Position numbers and translations under genes: made by a program
Notes under the pieces: generated by a model
What the model saw: the letters and a program-made list of their open reading frames with translations, nothing else
Told to the model about the DNA's origin: nothing
Database searches by the model: none
Assembly (NCBI RefSeq): GCF_000756775.1
Contig: NZ_CCSF01000001.1
Coordinates: forward strand, 2,666,001-2,730,000
Direction of reading: 5' to 3'
Length of the DNA stretch: 64,000 nt
Origin: Pseudomonas saudiphocaensis
GTDB taxonomy: Bacteria > Pseudomonadota > Gammaproteobacteria > Pseudomonadales > Pseudomonadaceae
In this document: piece after piece, positions 44,918-54,664 of the stretch
How positions within the stretch are numbered: position 1 is the first letter of the stretch
Layout of the letters: each line of letters starts with the position of its first letter

Positions 44918-45943
44918 TCAGGGGTTGCGGACCTTGTCCTGTACCGCCAGCGAGCGTGTGGCTTGCAGCACCAAGCCGTAGCTGAGCTTCTCGTAGGTGC
45001 GGAACACCATCAGCAGGCCGGCACGTTCATCGGGAATCTTCACATTCTCACCGGTAACCCGGTCGCGTACGGTTTCGCCGGTCTTGTATACGGCCAGGAC
45101 GTTGCCGTCCTTGAGGCCATCACGGGCGCCCTTGTTCAGGGTGACCACATCGAACTGGCCGATCTGCGTCACACCGCGCGGCACGTCGAGAATCAGGCCG
45201 TTGATTTCCTCTTCCGGCTCGCTGGGCATAAAGGAGGAATTGACCGCACGTTCTTCACTGGCAAACAGGCGATCACCGATACGCGCTTCCTGAGTAACGC
45301 GGGTCAGCATCATGGTGGCGATATCACCTTCCATGTCGACAATCTCTGCGCTGCCGACGTCATCGGCATTGATGCCGAGGAACTCTCCGGTTTCCGGGTC
45401 GATATAGGTCTTGCCCTGGCGGAAGATGCCGTAGACCGGGATGTTGTCTTCAAAAACGCCACGGCCATAGACCCGATCACCCGAGCCGCTGATAACCCGT
45501 TCGGCATTACCCGCAACGATATAGGGCGCACCATTGAACTCTTCCGCACTGTCGACGATGCGGTTGCTCAGCAGAAAGCTGTTGATCGCCTGCAGCGGGA
45601 TGGTGGGAATGGCTTCGGCCATCGGTGTGGTGCGCACCGTGGGCGAGAGCTTGATGGTGCCGCGCGAAGCGCCGCGGTTGAGCATCAGCCGTGGCTGGCC
45701 ATCAACATAGACCAGGCTGAGGCGGTCACCGGGATAGATCAGGTGCGGGTTTTCCACTTGGGGATTGGCATGCCAGAGTTCAGGCCACTTCCAGGGTTCA
45801 CGCAGAAATCGCCCCGAGATGTCCCAGAGCGTGTCGCCTTTGACTACGGTGTACTGCTCGGGATGATCTGCCTTGAGCTGAACTTCAGCCTGGGCGATAC
45901 CGCTAACCGCCACCAGCAGCAAGGCGAGTAGTGATTTCCTCAT
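44918..45943 (-). CDS. LysM peptidoglycan-binding domain protein
   Basis: A 341-residue exported protein. A signal peptide (MRKSLLALLLVAVSGIAQA) is followed by a LysM domain (EQYTVVKGDTLWDISGRFLREPWKWPELW, with IYPGDRLSL) and a ~260-residue region of unknown fold. The protein is conserved in this place, beside dprA and def in pseudomonads (PA0020 in P. aeruginosa, from memory). LysM suggests attachment to peptidoglycan; the role of the large C-terminal part is not known. AAGGGA lies before the ATG at 45943. It is divergent from def. Confidence 0.9.
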   Translation of the reverse strand: MRKSLLALLLVAVSGIAQAEVQLKADHPEQYTVVKGDTLWDISGRFLREPWKWPELWHANPQVENPHLIYPGDRLSLVYVDGQPRLMLNRGASRGTIKLSPTVRTTPMAEAIPTIPLQAINSFLLSNRIVDSAEEFNGAPYIVAGNAERVISGSGDRVYGRGVFEDNIPVYGIFRQGKTYIDPETGEFLGINADDVGSAEIVDMEGDIATMMLTRVTQEARIGDRLFASEERAVNSSFMPSEPEEEINGLILDVPRGVTQIGQFDVVTLNKGARDGLKDGNVLAVYKTGETVRDRVTGENVKIPDERAGLLMVFRTYEKLSYGLVLQATRSLAVQDKVRNP

Positions 45944-46092
45944 GTGGTGAATCCCTTTATGATGTGCCTTCACGTAAAGCGCCCGGGCGCCGCGGTAATC
46001 CTTGTGGAAAGCGGCGTTAAGCCGTTTTACAAGCTGCCCGGCATCTTAGCAGCGGCTTTTGAATTTATTCCATAAGTGCATCACAAACGTAT

Positions 46093-46599
46093 ATGGCGAT
46101 TCTGAACATCCTCGAATTTCCCGATCCACGCCTGCGCACCATCGCCAAGCCGGTCGAAGTGGTCGATGACAGCATTCGTCAATTGATCGACGATATGTTC
46201 GAGACCATGTACGACGCACCGGGAATTGGCCTGGCCGCAACTCAGGTGGATGTGCACAAGCGCGTGGTGGTAATGGACCTTTCCGAGGACAAGAGCGAGC
46301 CACGGGTTTTCATCAACCCCGAGTTCGAGTTCCTCACCGACGAAATGGACCAGTATCAGGAAGGCTGCCTGTCGGTACCCGGCTTCTACGAGAATGTCGA
46401 CCGCCCGCAGAAGGTGCGGATCAAGGCGCTGGACCGCGACGGCCAGCCTTTCGAGCTGGAAGCCGAGGGCCTGCTGGCGGTGTGCATTCAGCACGAGTGC
46501 GATCACCTCAACGGCAAGCTGTTTGTCGACTACCTGTCCAATCTCAAGCGCGACCGGATCAAGAAGAAGCTGGAAAAGATTCACCGCCAGCAGGCTTGA
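46093..46599 (+). CDS. def: Peptide deformylase
   Basis: A 168-residue metalloenzyme that removes the formyl group from nascent proteins. All three motifs are present: GIGLAATQ (45-51 region), EGCLSVPG (metal ligand C92) and HECDH (H134, E135, H138). Length and motifs match type 1 (gammaproteobacterial) deformylases. A terminator-like hairpin separates it from fmt, 57 bases on. Confidence 0.97.
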   Translation: MAILNILEFPDPRLRTIAKPVEVVDDSIRQLIDDMFETMYDAPGIGLAATQVDVHKRVVVMDLSEDKSEPRVFINPEFEFLTDEMDQYQEGCLSVPGFYENVDRPQKVRIKALDRDGQPFELEAEGLLAVCIQHECDHLNGKLFVDYLSNLKRDRIKKKLEKIHRQQA

Positions 46600-46612
46600 G
46601 ACCCACACTTCG

Positions 46613-46638
46613 AAGGCTTGCTACGGCAAGCCTTTTTT
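46613..46638 (+). terminator. Intrinsic terminator between def and fmt
   Basis: AAGGCTTGC (46613-46621) and GCAAGCCTT (46626-46634) form a perfect 9-bp stem around TACG, followed by a T-run to 46638. It sits 13 bases after the def stop and 18 bases before fmt, a classic terminator placed inside a conserved gene pair. Confidence 0.85.
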
Positions 46639-46656
46639 ATTTGACGGACCTTTTCC

Positions 46657-47586
46657 ATGCGCATCGTTTTCGCCGGCACGCCGGAATTCGCCGCCCAGCA
46701 CCTTCAGGCTCTGCTTGATGCTGGCCATGCCATCGTTGCGGTCTATACCCAACCGGATCGCCCCGCCGGACGGGGTCAGAAGCTGATGCCCAGCCCGGTC
46801 AAGCAGCTCGCCCTGCAACATGCGATTCCCGTCTATCAGCCGCAGACCCTGCGCGATCCCGCTGCCCAGGCCGAGCTCCAGGCGCTGCAGGCGGACCTGA
46901 TGGTGGTGGTCGCCTATGGCCTGATCCTGCCGCAAGCGGTGCTGGACATGCCGCGCCTGGGCTGCGTCAACAGCCATGCTTCGCTGCTGCCGCGCTGGCG
47001 CGGTGCGGCGCCGATCCAGCGCGCCATCGAAGCCGGCGACAGTGAAACCGGTGTAACTCTGATGCAGATGGAAGCAGGCCTGGACACCGGGCCGATGCTG
47101 CTCAAGGTCAGCACGCCAATCAGCGCCGATGACACCGGCGGCAGCCTGCATGACCGCCTCGCCAGCCTGGGTTCCCAGGCCTTGGTTGAAGGTGTGGCGG
47201 CACTGGCAGCCGGAACCCTTAAAGGCGAAGTGCAGGACGACACCCTGGCCACCTACGCCCACAAGCTGAACAAGGACGAAGCGCGCATCGACTGGACACG
47301 TCCGGCGCTCGAGCTGGAACGACTGATCCGCGCCTTCCATCCCTGGCCGATCTGCCATGCCAGCCTCGACGGTGCAGTGGTGAAGATTCACGCAGCCAAG
47401 ATCGGCGCAGGGCAGGGCAATCCCAGTCAGATCCTTGCCGCTGGCAAGGACGGCCTGGAAGTCGCCTGCGGTCAGGGCTCACTGTTGCTCACTCGCCTGC
47501 AACTACCGGGCGGCAAGCCGCTGGGCTTTGGCGATCTGTTCAACAGCCGGCGCGAGCAGTTCACACCCGGCAAGGTGTTCGAATAA
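46657..47586 (+). CDS. fmt: Methionyl-tRNA formyltransferase
   Basis: A 309-residue enzyme that formylates initiator Met-tRNA using 10-formyl-tetrahydrofolate. The formyltransferase core contains the folate-site [20 protein letters not shown] and the tRNA-specific C-terminal OB domain follows. The catalytic Asn-His-Asp set is present in the core (NSH and a DTG further on). Its stop overlaps the rsmB start by one base (TAATG). Together with def it forms the formyl-methionine cycle. Confidence 0.97.
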   Translation: MRIVFAGTPEFAAQHLQALLDAGHAIVAVYTQPDRPAGRGQKLMPSPVKQLALQHAIPVYQPQTLRDPAAQAELQALQADLMVVVAYGLILPQAVLDMPRLGCVNSHASLLPRWRGAAPIQRAIEAGDSETGVTLMQMEAGLDTGPMLLKVSTPISADDTGGSLHDRLASLGSQALVEGVAALAAGTLKGEVQDDTLATYAHKLNKDEARIDWTRPALELERLIRAFHPWPICHASLDGAVVKIHAAKIGAGQGNPSQILAAGKDGLEVACGQGSLLLTRLQLPGGKPLGFGDLFNSRREQFTPGKVFE

Positions 47587-48914
47587 TGGCGATGAACCCG
47601 CGCCTGGCCGCCGCCCGCGCGCTGTCAACGGTGCTCGCCGGCAAGGCCTCGCTGGGCAGCAGCCTGCCCGATGTCCTGGCCAAGGTCGAAGCACGTGACC
47701 GCGGCCTGACCCAGGAGCTGGCCTTTGGCGCCGCGCGCTGGCAACCGCGCCTGGCGGGCCTGGCCGAACGCCTGCTGCAGAAGCCCTTCAAGGCGGCCGA
47801 CCGCGATGTCGAGGCCTTGCTGCTGGTCGGCCTGTATCAGCTGTTCTACACCCGTATTCCCCATCATGCGGCCATCGGCGAGACCGTCGGTTGCGTGGAA
47901 AAACTGAAGAAACCCTGGGCCAAGGGCCTTCTCAATGCCGTGCTGCGCAACGCCCAGCGCGAAGGCGAAGCCTTGCTGGCCGAGCTGGAACACGACCCGG
48001 TGATTCGCGTCGCGCACCCGCGCTGGTTGCAGAAATCGCTCAAGGCGTTCTGGCCGCAGCACTGGGAAGCCATCTGTGCCGCCAACAATGCGCATCCGCC
48101 GATGATGCTGCGGGTCAATCGCCGTCAGACCAGCCGGGACGAATATCTGGCCGAACTGCAGGCCGCCGGCATCGAGGCCTTCGCCTGCCGGTTCAGTGAG
48201 GACGGCATCCGTCTGGCAGCGGCCTGCGATGTGCAGCAACTGCCGGGTTTCGCGGAAGGTCGCGTCAGCGTGCAGGATGAAGCCGCGCAGCTGGCTGCCG
48301 GATTACTGGAGCTGAAACCCGGTCAGCGCGTGCTGGACGCCTGCTGCGCACCGGGCGGCAAGACCTGCCATATCCTCGAACGTGAGCCGGAGCTGGCGGA
48401 AGTCGTCGCCCTGGACCTGGAACCCAAGCGCCTGCAGCGTGTGCAGGAGAATCTCCAGCGCCTGCAACTCAAGGCCACCCTGACCACTGCCGACGCCCGC
48501 GACACCCAAGCCTGGTGGGACGGCAAGCCCTTCCAGCGCATTCTGCTCGACGCGCCGTGCTCGGCCACCGGCGTTATCCGCCGTCACCCGGACATCAAAC
48601 TGGCACGCCAGGCAGACGACATCGCCCCCCTGGCCATCCTGCAGGGCGAAATGCTCGATGCGCTCTGGCCCACCCTGGAAGTCGGGGGCGTACTGCTGTA
48701 TGCCACCTGCTCGGTGCTGCCGACCGAGAATCGCGAGGTGATCGAAGCCTTTCTCAACCGCACGCCTGGCGCCCGCGAGCTGGACCTGCCTGATGCCTTC
48801 GGCCTCCAGCAGCCCCACGGCCGGCAACTGCTGCCCCAGGAAGACGGGCACGACGGCTTCTATTACGCCAAACTGATCAAGATTGCCGCCCAGCCGGGCG
48901 CTGGGAAACGCTAA
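47586..48914 (+). CDS. rsmB: 16S rRNA m5C967 methyltransferase RsmB
   Basis: A 442-residue protein that methylates C967 of 16S rRNA. An N-terminal NusB-like RNA-binding domain (about 1-140) precedes a SAM-dependent methyltransferase domain with [10 protein letters not shown] (SAM motif I) and the [16 protein letters not shown] motif containing one catalytic cysteine; the second active-site cysteine is in [13 protein letters not shown]. Translation is coupled to fmt. It is followed by trkA, as in P. aeruginosa. Confidence 0.96.
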   Translation: MAMNPRLAAARALSTVLAGKASLGSSLPDVLAKVEARDRGLTQELAFGAARWQPRLAGLAERLLQKPFKAADRDVEALLLVGLYQLFYTRIPHHAAIGETVGCVEKLKKPWAKGLLNAVLRNAQREGEALLAELEHDPVIRVAHPRWLQKSLKAFWPQHWEAICAANNAHPPMMLRVNRRQTSRDEYLAELQAAGIEAFACRFSEDGIRLAAACDVQQLPGFAEGRVSVQDEAAQLAAGLLELKPGQRVLDACCAPGGKTCHILEREPELAEVVALDLEPKRLQRVQENLQRLQLKATLTTADARDTQAWWDGKPFQRILLDAPCSATGVIRRHPDIKLARQADDIAPLAILQGEMLDALWPTLEVGGVLLYATCSVLPTENREVIEAFLNRTPGARELDLPDAFGLQQPHGRQLLPQEDGHDGFYYAKLIKIAAQPGAGKR

Positions 48915-48944
48915 CGGGCTTCATCGCGCTTCAGGAGTGACCGC

Positions 48945-50318
48945 GTGAAAATCATCATTTTGGGGGCAGGGCAGGTCGGCGGGACCTTGGCGGAAAACCT
49001 CGCCAGCGAGGCCAACGACATCACCGTGGTGGATACCGACCCCGACCGCCTGCGCGATCTGGGCGACCGCCTGGATATTCGTACCGTCGTCGGCCACGCA
49101 TCCTTTCCCACCGTGCTGCGCCAGGCCGGCGCCGATGATGCCGACATGCTGGTGGCGGTCACCAACAGCGATGAAACCAACATGGTCGCCTGCCAGGTCG
49201 CCTTCACCCTGTTCAACACGCCGACCAAGATCGCCCGGGTGCGCGAACCGGCCTACCTGACACGCACCAGCCTGTTCAACAACGAAGCCATTCCGGTGGA
49301 TGTGCTGATCAGCCCCGAGCAGGTGGTGACCAACTACATCAGGCGCCTGATCGAGATTCCCGGCTCGCTGCAGGTGATCGACTTCGCCGGCGGCAAGGCG
49401 CAGCTGGTGGCCGTACGCGCCTACTATGGCGGCCCGCTGGTTGGACAGGAACTGCGCCAGATCCGCGCGCACATGCCCAACGTCGACACCCGCGTAGCGG
49501 CGATATTCCGCCGCAACCAGCCGATCCTGCCCCAGGGCAACACCGTAATCGAGGCCGATGACGAAGTATTCTTCATCGCCGCCAAAGCCGACATCCGCGC
49601 GGTGATGAGCGAAATGCGCCGCCTGGACGAAAGCTACAAGAACATCCTGATCGCCGGCGGCGGCCATATCGGCGAGCGCCTGGCCGAGGCCATCGAAAAC
49701 CGCTACCAGGTAAAAATCATCGAAATGAGCACGGCTCGCTGCCGCTACCTCTCCGATACCCTGGACAACACCGTCATCCTCCATGGCAGCGCCTCGGATC
49801 GCGACCTGCTGCTGGAGGAAAACATCCGTGACGTGGATGTGTTCCTCGCGCTGACCAACGATGACGAAGCCAACATCATGTCGTCGCTACTGGCCAAACG
49901 TCTCGGTGCGCGCAAGGTCATGTGCATCATCAACAACCCGGCCTACGTCGACCTGGTGCAGGGCGGCGAGATCGATATCGCCATCAGCCCGCAGCTGGCC
50001 ACCATTGGTACGCTGCTGACCCACGTGCGCCGCGGTGACATCGTCAGCGCCCACTCGCTACGCCGCGGCGCCGCCGAAGCCATCGAGGTGGTCGCCCATG
50101 GCGATATCCGCTCCAGCAAGGTCATCGGCCGGGAGATCGGCAAGATCTCGTTGCCGCCGGGCACCAGCATCGGTGCCATTATCCGCGACGAAAAGGTCCT
50201 CATCGCCCACAGCAATACCGTGATCGAATCCGGCGACCACGTGATCCTGTTCCTGGTCGACAAGAAGCAGGTGCGCAATGTCGAGCGGTTGTTCCAGGCC
50301 GGCCTGACCTTTTTCTAA
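48945..50318 (+). CDS. trkA: Trk potassium uptake system peripheral subunit TrkA
   Basis: A 457-residue cytosolic regulator that binds NAD(H) or ATP and gates the TrkH/TrkI potassium channel. It is a tandem duplication: two RCK units each with a Rossmann motif ([15 protein letters not shown] near residue 5 and [15 protein letters not shown] near 235), each followed by a TrkA-C domain. It starts at GTG (48945), with CAGGAG upstream. Its partner channel genes are not in the window, which is usual for trkA. It follows rsmB by 30 bases. Confidence 0.97.
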   Translation: MKIIILGAGQVGGTLAENLASEANDITVVDTDPDRLRDLGDRLDIRTVVGHASFPTVLRQAGADDADMLVAVTNSDETNMVACQVAFTLFNTPTKIARVREPAYLTRTSLFNNEAIPVDVLISPEQVVTNYIRRLIEIPGSLQVIDFAGGKAQLVAVRAYYGGPLVGQELRQIRAHMPNVDTRVAAIFRRNQPILPQGNTVIEADDEVFFIAAKADIRAVMSEMRRLDESYKNILIAGGGHIGERLAEAIENRYQVKIIEMSTARCRYLSDTLDNTVILHGSASDRDLLLEENIRDVDVFLALTNDDEANIMSSLLAKRLGARKVMCIINNPAYVDLVQGGEIDIAISPQLATIGTLLTHVRRGDIVSAHSLRRGAAEAIEVVAHGDIRSSKVIGREIGKISLPPGTSIGAIIRDEKVLIAHSNTVIESGDHVILFLVDKKQVRNVERLFQAGLTFF

Positions 50319-50609
50319 TCTCCTGCCCATACGGCCGTTTCGCTGCAAGTTGGCCCCGAAATCCGCTCTGAACCGGGTTTCGTTTGTTCGGTCAAAATTG
50401 GCGACCATTCGCTTCAGATGGCTTCGGGTTTTCGTTTGCGGCTCAGCTTTGTATGCTCACGCCGGGAGCCGAGGCTCCCTATAGTCTGTCAACCAGCAAC
50501 CGGCGAGGCATTCACTCGATACATCCGTCGCGCTTGTAGCGGCACCCCGATGCCTCCTGGCAAACGATTCGCCATCCGCGATGCAAGAACAACAAACAGG
50601 AGAAACACC
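50319..50609. promoter_or_regulatory. Intergenic region upstream of the ectoine importer
   Basis: The 291-base gap between trkA and the importer must hold the importer promoter; no clear -35/-10 pair was recognised. A hairpin is formed by GGGAGC and GCTCCC around CGAG (near 50464-50479), without a T-run. Open frames here have no ribosome-binding site or similarity. Confidence 0.4.
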
Positions 50610-51464
50610 ATGAGGGCTCCCACCATCTCACCCATTTCCCGGCTTCTGATCGGCTGTACGGCCTTGGCCAGCATCACGATCAGCAGCCTGTCCCAGGCCG
50701 ATACGCTGGCCAAGATCAAGGAAAACAGCAGCGTCCGCATCGGCTATGCCAACGAAACACCCTTCGCCTACACCGCCACCGACGGCAGCGTCACCGGCGA
50801 ATCCCCCGAAATCGTCGAAAAGATTTTCCAGCGACTGGGCATCGAAACCATCAACCCCGTCCTTACCGAATGGGGCTCACTGATCCCCGGCCTGCGCGCC
50901 AGCCGCTTCGACCTCATCGCCGCCGGCATGTACATCACCCCCGAGCGCTGCAAGCAGGTGCTGTTCACCGACCCACACTATCAGCTGCCCGACACCCTGC
51001 TGGTGAAGACCGGCAATCCAAAGAATCTGCGCAGCTATGAGGACATCGCCAACAACCCCGATGCCAAGCTGGCGATCATGTCCGGCACCGTCAACCTGGC
51101 CTATGCACGCAAGGCCGGGATCAAGGATTCGCAGATCGTCCAGGTTCCGGACACAACCTCGCAGCTGCAGGCCGTACGCACCGGCCGCGCGGATGCTGCG
51201 ATCGGCACCCAGCTGACCATGAAAGGCCTGGCCGAGAAGGCCGGCGATCAGGTCGAAGCGACCACCGACTTCAAGGATGATCCTGCTCACACCGGCTACG
51301 GTGCGCTGGCCTTCCGTCCCCAGGACAAGGCGCTGCGTGATGCAGTGAACGCCGAGCTAAAGAAGTGGCTGGGCAGTGAGGAGCATCTGAAGACCGTTGA
51401 GCCTTTCGGCTTCGACCGCTCCAATGTCACCGACAAGACGGCCGAGGAACTCTGCTCCGCCTGA
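50610..51464 (+). CDS. ehuB: Ectoine/hydroxyectoine ABC importer, substrate-binding protein
   Basis: A 284-residue periplasmic binding protein of the polar amino acid type (SBP family 3). The signal peptide ends SSLSQA. The segments TEWGSLIPGLRASRFDLIAAGM and ITPERCKQVLFTDPHYQLPDTLLVKTGNP are close to what I recall of EhuB proteins (rather than generic amino acid binding proteins), and this subunit anchors the naming of the whole importer. AGGAG lies 8 bases before the ATG at 50610. The permease genes follow after 190 non-coding bases. Ectoine as ligand is family inference; other compatible solutes cannot be excluded. Confidence 0.82.
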   Translation: MRAPTISPISRLLIGCTALASITISSLSQADTLAKIKENSSVRIGYANETPFAYTATDGSVTGESPEIVEKIFQRLGIETINPVLTEWGSLIPGLRASRFDLIAAGMYITPERCKQVLFTDPHYQLPDTLLVKTGNPKNLRSYEDIANNPDAKLAIMSGTVNLAYARKAGIKDSQIVQVPDTTSQLQAVRTGRADAAIGTQLTMKGLAEKAGDQVEATTDFKDDPAHTGYGALAFRPQDKALRDAVNAELKKWLGSEEHLKTVEPFGFDRSNVTDKTAEELCSA

Positions 51465-51654
51465 CCGGAACGGCTGTACGCGAGGCCTAAGGGCACCGCT
51501 GCAGCCTTGCACCCACCTTGATTTCCGCCCACCGGAACACCTCGTCTTCACCCAAGCCCATCGCCTCTCCCGCGGTGCGCTTGCCGGTGGTCGAACGCGC
51601 CGACTCCGGCCGCACGTTTTTACCTGGCCTGCCTCGGGCCAATCGGAAAAGTCC

Positions 51655-52314
51655 ATGAATGAACTCCTCCCCCTGATGCTGGAGGGTGCCTGGGTGACCG
51701 TGCAGGTCACCTTCTTCGGCTCCCTGCTGGCCATTGCCGTCGCGCTGGTGGCCGCCTTCGGCCGCCTGTCACCGATTGCCCCGCTGCGCTGGCTGGCCAT
51801 CAGCTATATCGAAGTCTTTCGCGGCAGCTCCTTGCTGGTGCAGCTCTTCTGGCTCTACTTCGTGCTGCCGATGCCGCCCTTCAATGTCAGTCTCAGTGCC
51901 TTCCAGGTGGCGGTTATCGGGCTGGGCCTAAACATTGGTGCCTATGGCGCGGAAGTGCTGCGCGGGGCCATCCGATCAGTACATGAAGGCCAGTACGAGG
52001 CGTGCCAGGCGCTGAACATGACGCCCTGGCAGCGCACCCGGCGCATCATCCTGCCGCAGGCGCTGCTGGCAGCGATTCCGCCGGGAACCAACCTGTTGAT
52101 CGAGCTGCTGAAGAACACCTCGCTGGTCTCCCTGATCACCCTGTCGGACCTGGCCTTCCGCGCGCGCCAGCTGGATCAGGCGACGCTGATGACTCTGGAG
52201 ATCTTCGGCCTGGCGCTGGTCATGTACTTCATCCTGGCGCAGATCATCAATTTCTCCATGCGGGCGCTGGAGCGTCGGCTCAGTCGCGGGCGCATGCGTG
52301 GAGGTCTGTCATGA
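51655..52314 (+). CDS. ehuC: Ectoine-type ABC importer, permease 1
   Basis: A 219-residue inner-membrane permease with five helices and the HisMQ-type signature EVLRGAIRSVHEGQYEACQA followed by LNMTPWQRTRRIILPQAL, which is the EAA loop that contacts the ATPase. It begins with LMLEGAWVTVQVTFFGSLLA. It overlaps the second permease by four bases. There is no strong ribosome-binding site before the ATG at 51655 (GGAAAAG). Confidence 0.88.
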   Translation: MNELLPLMLEGAWVTVQVTFFGSLLAIAVALVAAFGRLSPIAPLRWLAISYIEVFRGSSLLVQLFWLYFVLPMPPFNVSLSAFQVAVIGLGLNIGAYGAEVLRGAIRSVHEGQYEACQALNMTPWQRTRRIILPQALLAAIPPGTNLLIELLKNTSLVSLITLSDLAFRARQLDQATLMTLEIFGLALVMYFILAQIINFSMRALERRLSRGRMRGGLS

Positions 52315-52970
52315 ACTTCTTCGACTGGGAATTTGCCTGGAGCATCCTGCCGCGGCTGCTGGATGCCTCGCTAAAGACCATCGGCATCACCCTGGCCGGC
52401 TTTTCCATCGCCATCGTGCTCGGCCTGTTCCTTGCCATCGGCCGTCGCAGCCGCCTGCGCTGGCTGTCGTGGCCGGTGACCGGCCTGATCGAATTCATCC
52501 GCAGCACGCCGCTGCTGATCCAGGTCTATTTCCTGTTCTTCGTGGCACCGGCCTACGGCCTCAACCTGACGGCATTGCAGGCCGGCATCATCGGCATCGC
52601 GCTGCATTACGCCTGCTACACCGCCGAGGTCTACCGCGCCGGGCTGGACGCGGTGCCGCGCGCTCAGTGGGAGGCAGTCACTGCGCTGAACATGAAGCCG
52701 CTGACCGCCTACCGCAAGATCATCCTGCCCCAGGCGTTGCGGCCGATTCTGCCGGCACTGGGCAACTACCTGATCTCGATGCTCAAGGACACGCCGGTGC
52801 TGTCCGCGATCACCGTGGTGGAAATCATGCAGCGGGCCAAGAACATCGGCTCCGAACATTTCCGCTACCTGGAGCCGATCACCATGGTCGGCCTGTTCTT
52901 CCTTATCCTCAGTCTCGGCCTCGCCTGGTTGGTGCGCCGTCTGGAAAACCGCATGGAGCTCGCCCGATGA
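52311..52970 (+). CDS. ehuD: Ectoine-type ABC importer, permease 2
   Basis: A 219-residue permease paralogous to the preceding subunit: five helices with the LNMKPLTAYRKIILPQALRP EAA loop and the IEFIRSTPLLIQVYFLFFV segment of the polar amino acid group. TGGAGG lies 7 bases before the ATG. Start and stop overlap the neighbours as ATGA, so ehuC, ehuD and ehuA are translated in a coupled way. Heterodimers of EhuC and EhuD form the membrane pore. Confidence 0.9.
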   Translation: MNFFDWEFAWSILPRLLDASLKTIGITLAGFSIAIVLGLFLAIGRRSRLRWLSWPVTGLIEFIRSTPLLIQVYFLFFVAPAYGLNLTALQAGIIGIALHYACYTAEVYRAGLDAVPRAQWEAVTALNMKPLTAYRKIILPQALRPILPALGNYLISMLKDTPVLSAITVVEIMQRAKNIGSEHFRYLEPITMVGLFFLILSLGLAWLVRRLENRMELAR

Positions 52971-53794
52971 ACCCGTCGACGCCCACCCCCGTCCAGCCCA
53001 CCGAAACCAGCGCCAGCTCGGAACCCATGGTGCAGTTTCGCGACGTAACCAAGCGCTATGGCGACCTGACGGTACTCGACCATCTGGACCTCGATGTTCA
53101 TAACGGCGAAAAGGTCGCCATCATCGGCCCCAGCGGCTCCGGAAAATCCACCTTGCTGCGCGCCCTGATGACCCTGGAGGACATCGACGAGGGCATGATC
53201 ATGGTCGACGGCGAGCCACTGACCCACATGCCCGATGCCAACGGCCAGCTGGTGCGCGCCAGTTCCCGGCATCAGCGCAACGTGCGCGGCAAGGTCGGCA
53301 TGGTATTCCAGAGCTTCAATCTGTTCCCTCACATGAATGCGCTGCAGAACGTGATGGAAGCGCCGGTGCAGGTGCTCGGCCTGTCCACGGCTGAGGCGCG
53401 CGAGCGGGCTACCGAGTTGCTGGCCATGGTCGGTCTGGACGACAAGTTCGAGCACTATCCGTCGCAGCTTTCCGGCGGCCAGCAGCAGCGCGTGGCGATC
53501 GCCCGGGCATTGGCCATGCGGCCCAAAGTGATGCTGTTCGATGAGGTTACCTCGGCGCTTGACCCCGAACTCTGTGGCGAAGTGCTCAACGTGATTCGCC
53601 GACTCGGCGATGCGCACAGCCTGACCATGCTGATGGTGACCCACCAAATGGGCTTCGCCCGGGAGTTCGCCGACCGCGTATGCTTCTTCAACGAGGGACG
53701 TATTCTCGAGGAGGGCACGCCGGACGAGCTCTTTGGCAATCCACAGCAGGAGCGTACCCAGGCGTTTCTCAGTGCAGTCAACGAAGCGCACTAG
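52967..53794 (+). CDS. ehuA: Ectoine-type ABC importer, ATP-binding subunit
   Basis: A 275-residue ATPase with intact Walker A (GPSGSGKST), Q-loop (VFQSFNLFPHM), signature LSGGQQQR, Walker B (VMLFDEVTSALD) and H-loop (MVTHQMGFA). A ~20-residue proline/threonine-rich extension precedes the domain. It ends the importer operon. Four genes of the importer run in the order B, C, D, A; no genes for ectoine synthesis or breakdown were found beside them. Confidence 0.92.
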   Translation: MNPSTPTPVQPTETSASSEPMVQFRDVTKRYGDLTVLDHLDLDVHNGEKVAIIGPSGSGKSTLLRALMTLEDIDEGMIMVDGEPLTHMPDANGQLVRASSRHQRNVRGKVGMVFQSFNLFPHMNALQNVMEAPVQVLGLSTAEARERATELLAMVGLDDKFEHYPSQLSGGQQQRVAIARALAMRPKVMLFDEVTSALDPELCGEVLNVIRRLGDAHSLTMLMVTHQMGFAREFADRVCFFNEGRILEEGTPDELFGNPQQERTQAFLSAVNEAH

Positions 53795-53938
53795 GCTCTG
53801 CACGCCGCCTTCGAGCAATGCACTTTTTCGTTCAGCCCCTGGAACATGGCTATTGGGGGCAGAACGATTAAGCTGGACGTGAGCCTGCCGGCTCGCTTCA
53901 GTCACTTGACGCTTTCAGCGCGCCAAAGGAGGCAACCG

Positions 53939-54256
53939 ATGCTTGATTCACTGGAAAAGATGCTTGCGCAGGGCATGGACAACCCCATGCTGCGTTTCGG
54001 TCTGGGCAAGGGCTATCTGGATGCCGGTGATGCCGAGCGGGCGGTCACGCACTTTCGCCGCTGCGTGGAGCTGGACCCGAAGTATTCCGCAGCCTGGAAG
54101 TTGCTGGGGCGGGCGTTACAGAGTTGCGGCGATCTCGATGGAGCACGCGCGGCCTGGGAAAAAGGGCTGGTTGCCGCACAGGCACATGGCGACAAGCAGG
54201 CCGAGAAGGAAATGACGGTATTTCTGCGCAAGCTGGACAAGGCGCAGAGCCCTTGA
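53939..54256 (+). CDS. Small TPR-repeat protein
   Basis: A 105-residue protein that consists almost entirely of tetratricopeptide helices: LRFGLGKGYLDAGDAERAVTHFRRCVELDP and a second unit SAAWKLLGRALQSCGDLDGARAAWEKGL. It must act as a protein-interaction module. AAAGGAGG before the ATG at 53939 is strong. It corresponds by position to a P. aeruginosa gene between trkA and the PilZ gene (PA0015, from memory); partner unknown. Confidence 0.88.
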   Translation: MLDSLEKMLAQGMDNPMLRFGLGKGYLDAGDAERAVTHFRRCVELDPKYSAAWKLLGRALQSCGDLDGARAAWEKGLVAAQAHGDKQAEKEMTVFLRKLDKAQSP

Positions 54257-54333
54257 GCCTTCTCCCCGCTTCGGCCTGCATCGCGCTTGCAAAAGCGCTT
54301 TTTAAGCCTGAAGCCGAATTCATTCAGCAGCTG

Positions 54334-54357
54334 TAAGGCCGAAGAAGTTCGGCCCTA
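54334..54357. repeat. REP-like palindrome, GGCCGAA family
   Basis: TAAGGCCGAAGAAGTTCGGC followed by CCTA is an inverted repeat with arms TAAGGCCGAA and TTCGGCCCTA. It lies between the convergent TPR and PilZ genes, and copies occur at 16211-16236 and 24751-24773. Confidence 0.6.
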
Positions 54358-54363
54358 CAGCTA

Positions 54364-54630
54364 TCAGTTCGCCAGGATAAAGCGCAGACCCACGCCTTCA
54401 GCATCCACCCGCATCACTTCCATTTGCAGCTCCGGCGCCGGGATCGGCAGGTCCTGTACCTGGCCACGGACAATGGTGCCCGGCTGTAGCGAGACCAGAT
54501 CGGGATGCTTGACGTAGACCCCACTGTCGGAAAGGTCGCGGGTCTGTGCCAACACCTCGCCGAATGATTCGTGGCTGATACGAATTCGGCACTTCATGCT
54601 GGCGCGAGGGTGCATTCGCTGGTTTTGCAT
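54364..54630 (-). CDS. PilZ-domain protein (c-di-GMP binding)
   Basis: An 88-residue single-domain PilZ protein. The c-di-GMP binding motif is visible as HPRASMKCRIRI (an RxxxR equivalent is R7/R12-like arginines in the N-terminal strand) and DLSDSGVYV (the D/NxSxxG motif). AAGGAG precedes the ATG at 54630. Small stand-alone PilZ proteins act as c-di-GMP adaptors; a diguanylate cyclase is encoded only ~6 kb away, but direct pairing is speculation. It overlaps none of its neighbours and points away from the acyltransferase start. Confidence 0.88.
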   Translation of the reverse strand: MQNQRMHPRASMKCRIRISHESFGEVLAQTRDLSDSGVYVKHPDLVSLQPGTIVRGQVQDLPIPAPELQMEVMRVDAEGVGLRFILAN

Positions 54631-54664
54631 GCCGCGGCTCCTTCTTGTTGTTATATCCGTGAAA

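Noticed and set aside
52298-52966. Long N-terminal extension of ehuA
   Set aside because: This part of the frame is an out-of-frame reading of ehuD; the ATGA overlap at 52967 marks the real start.
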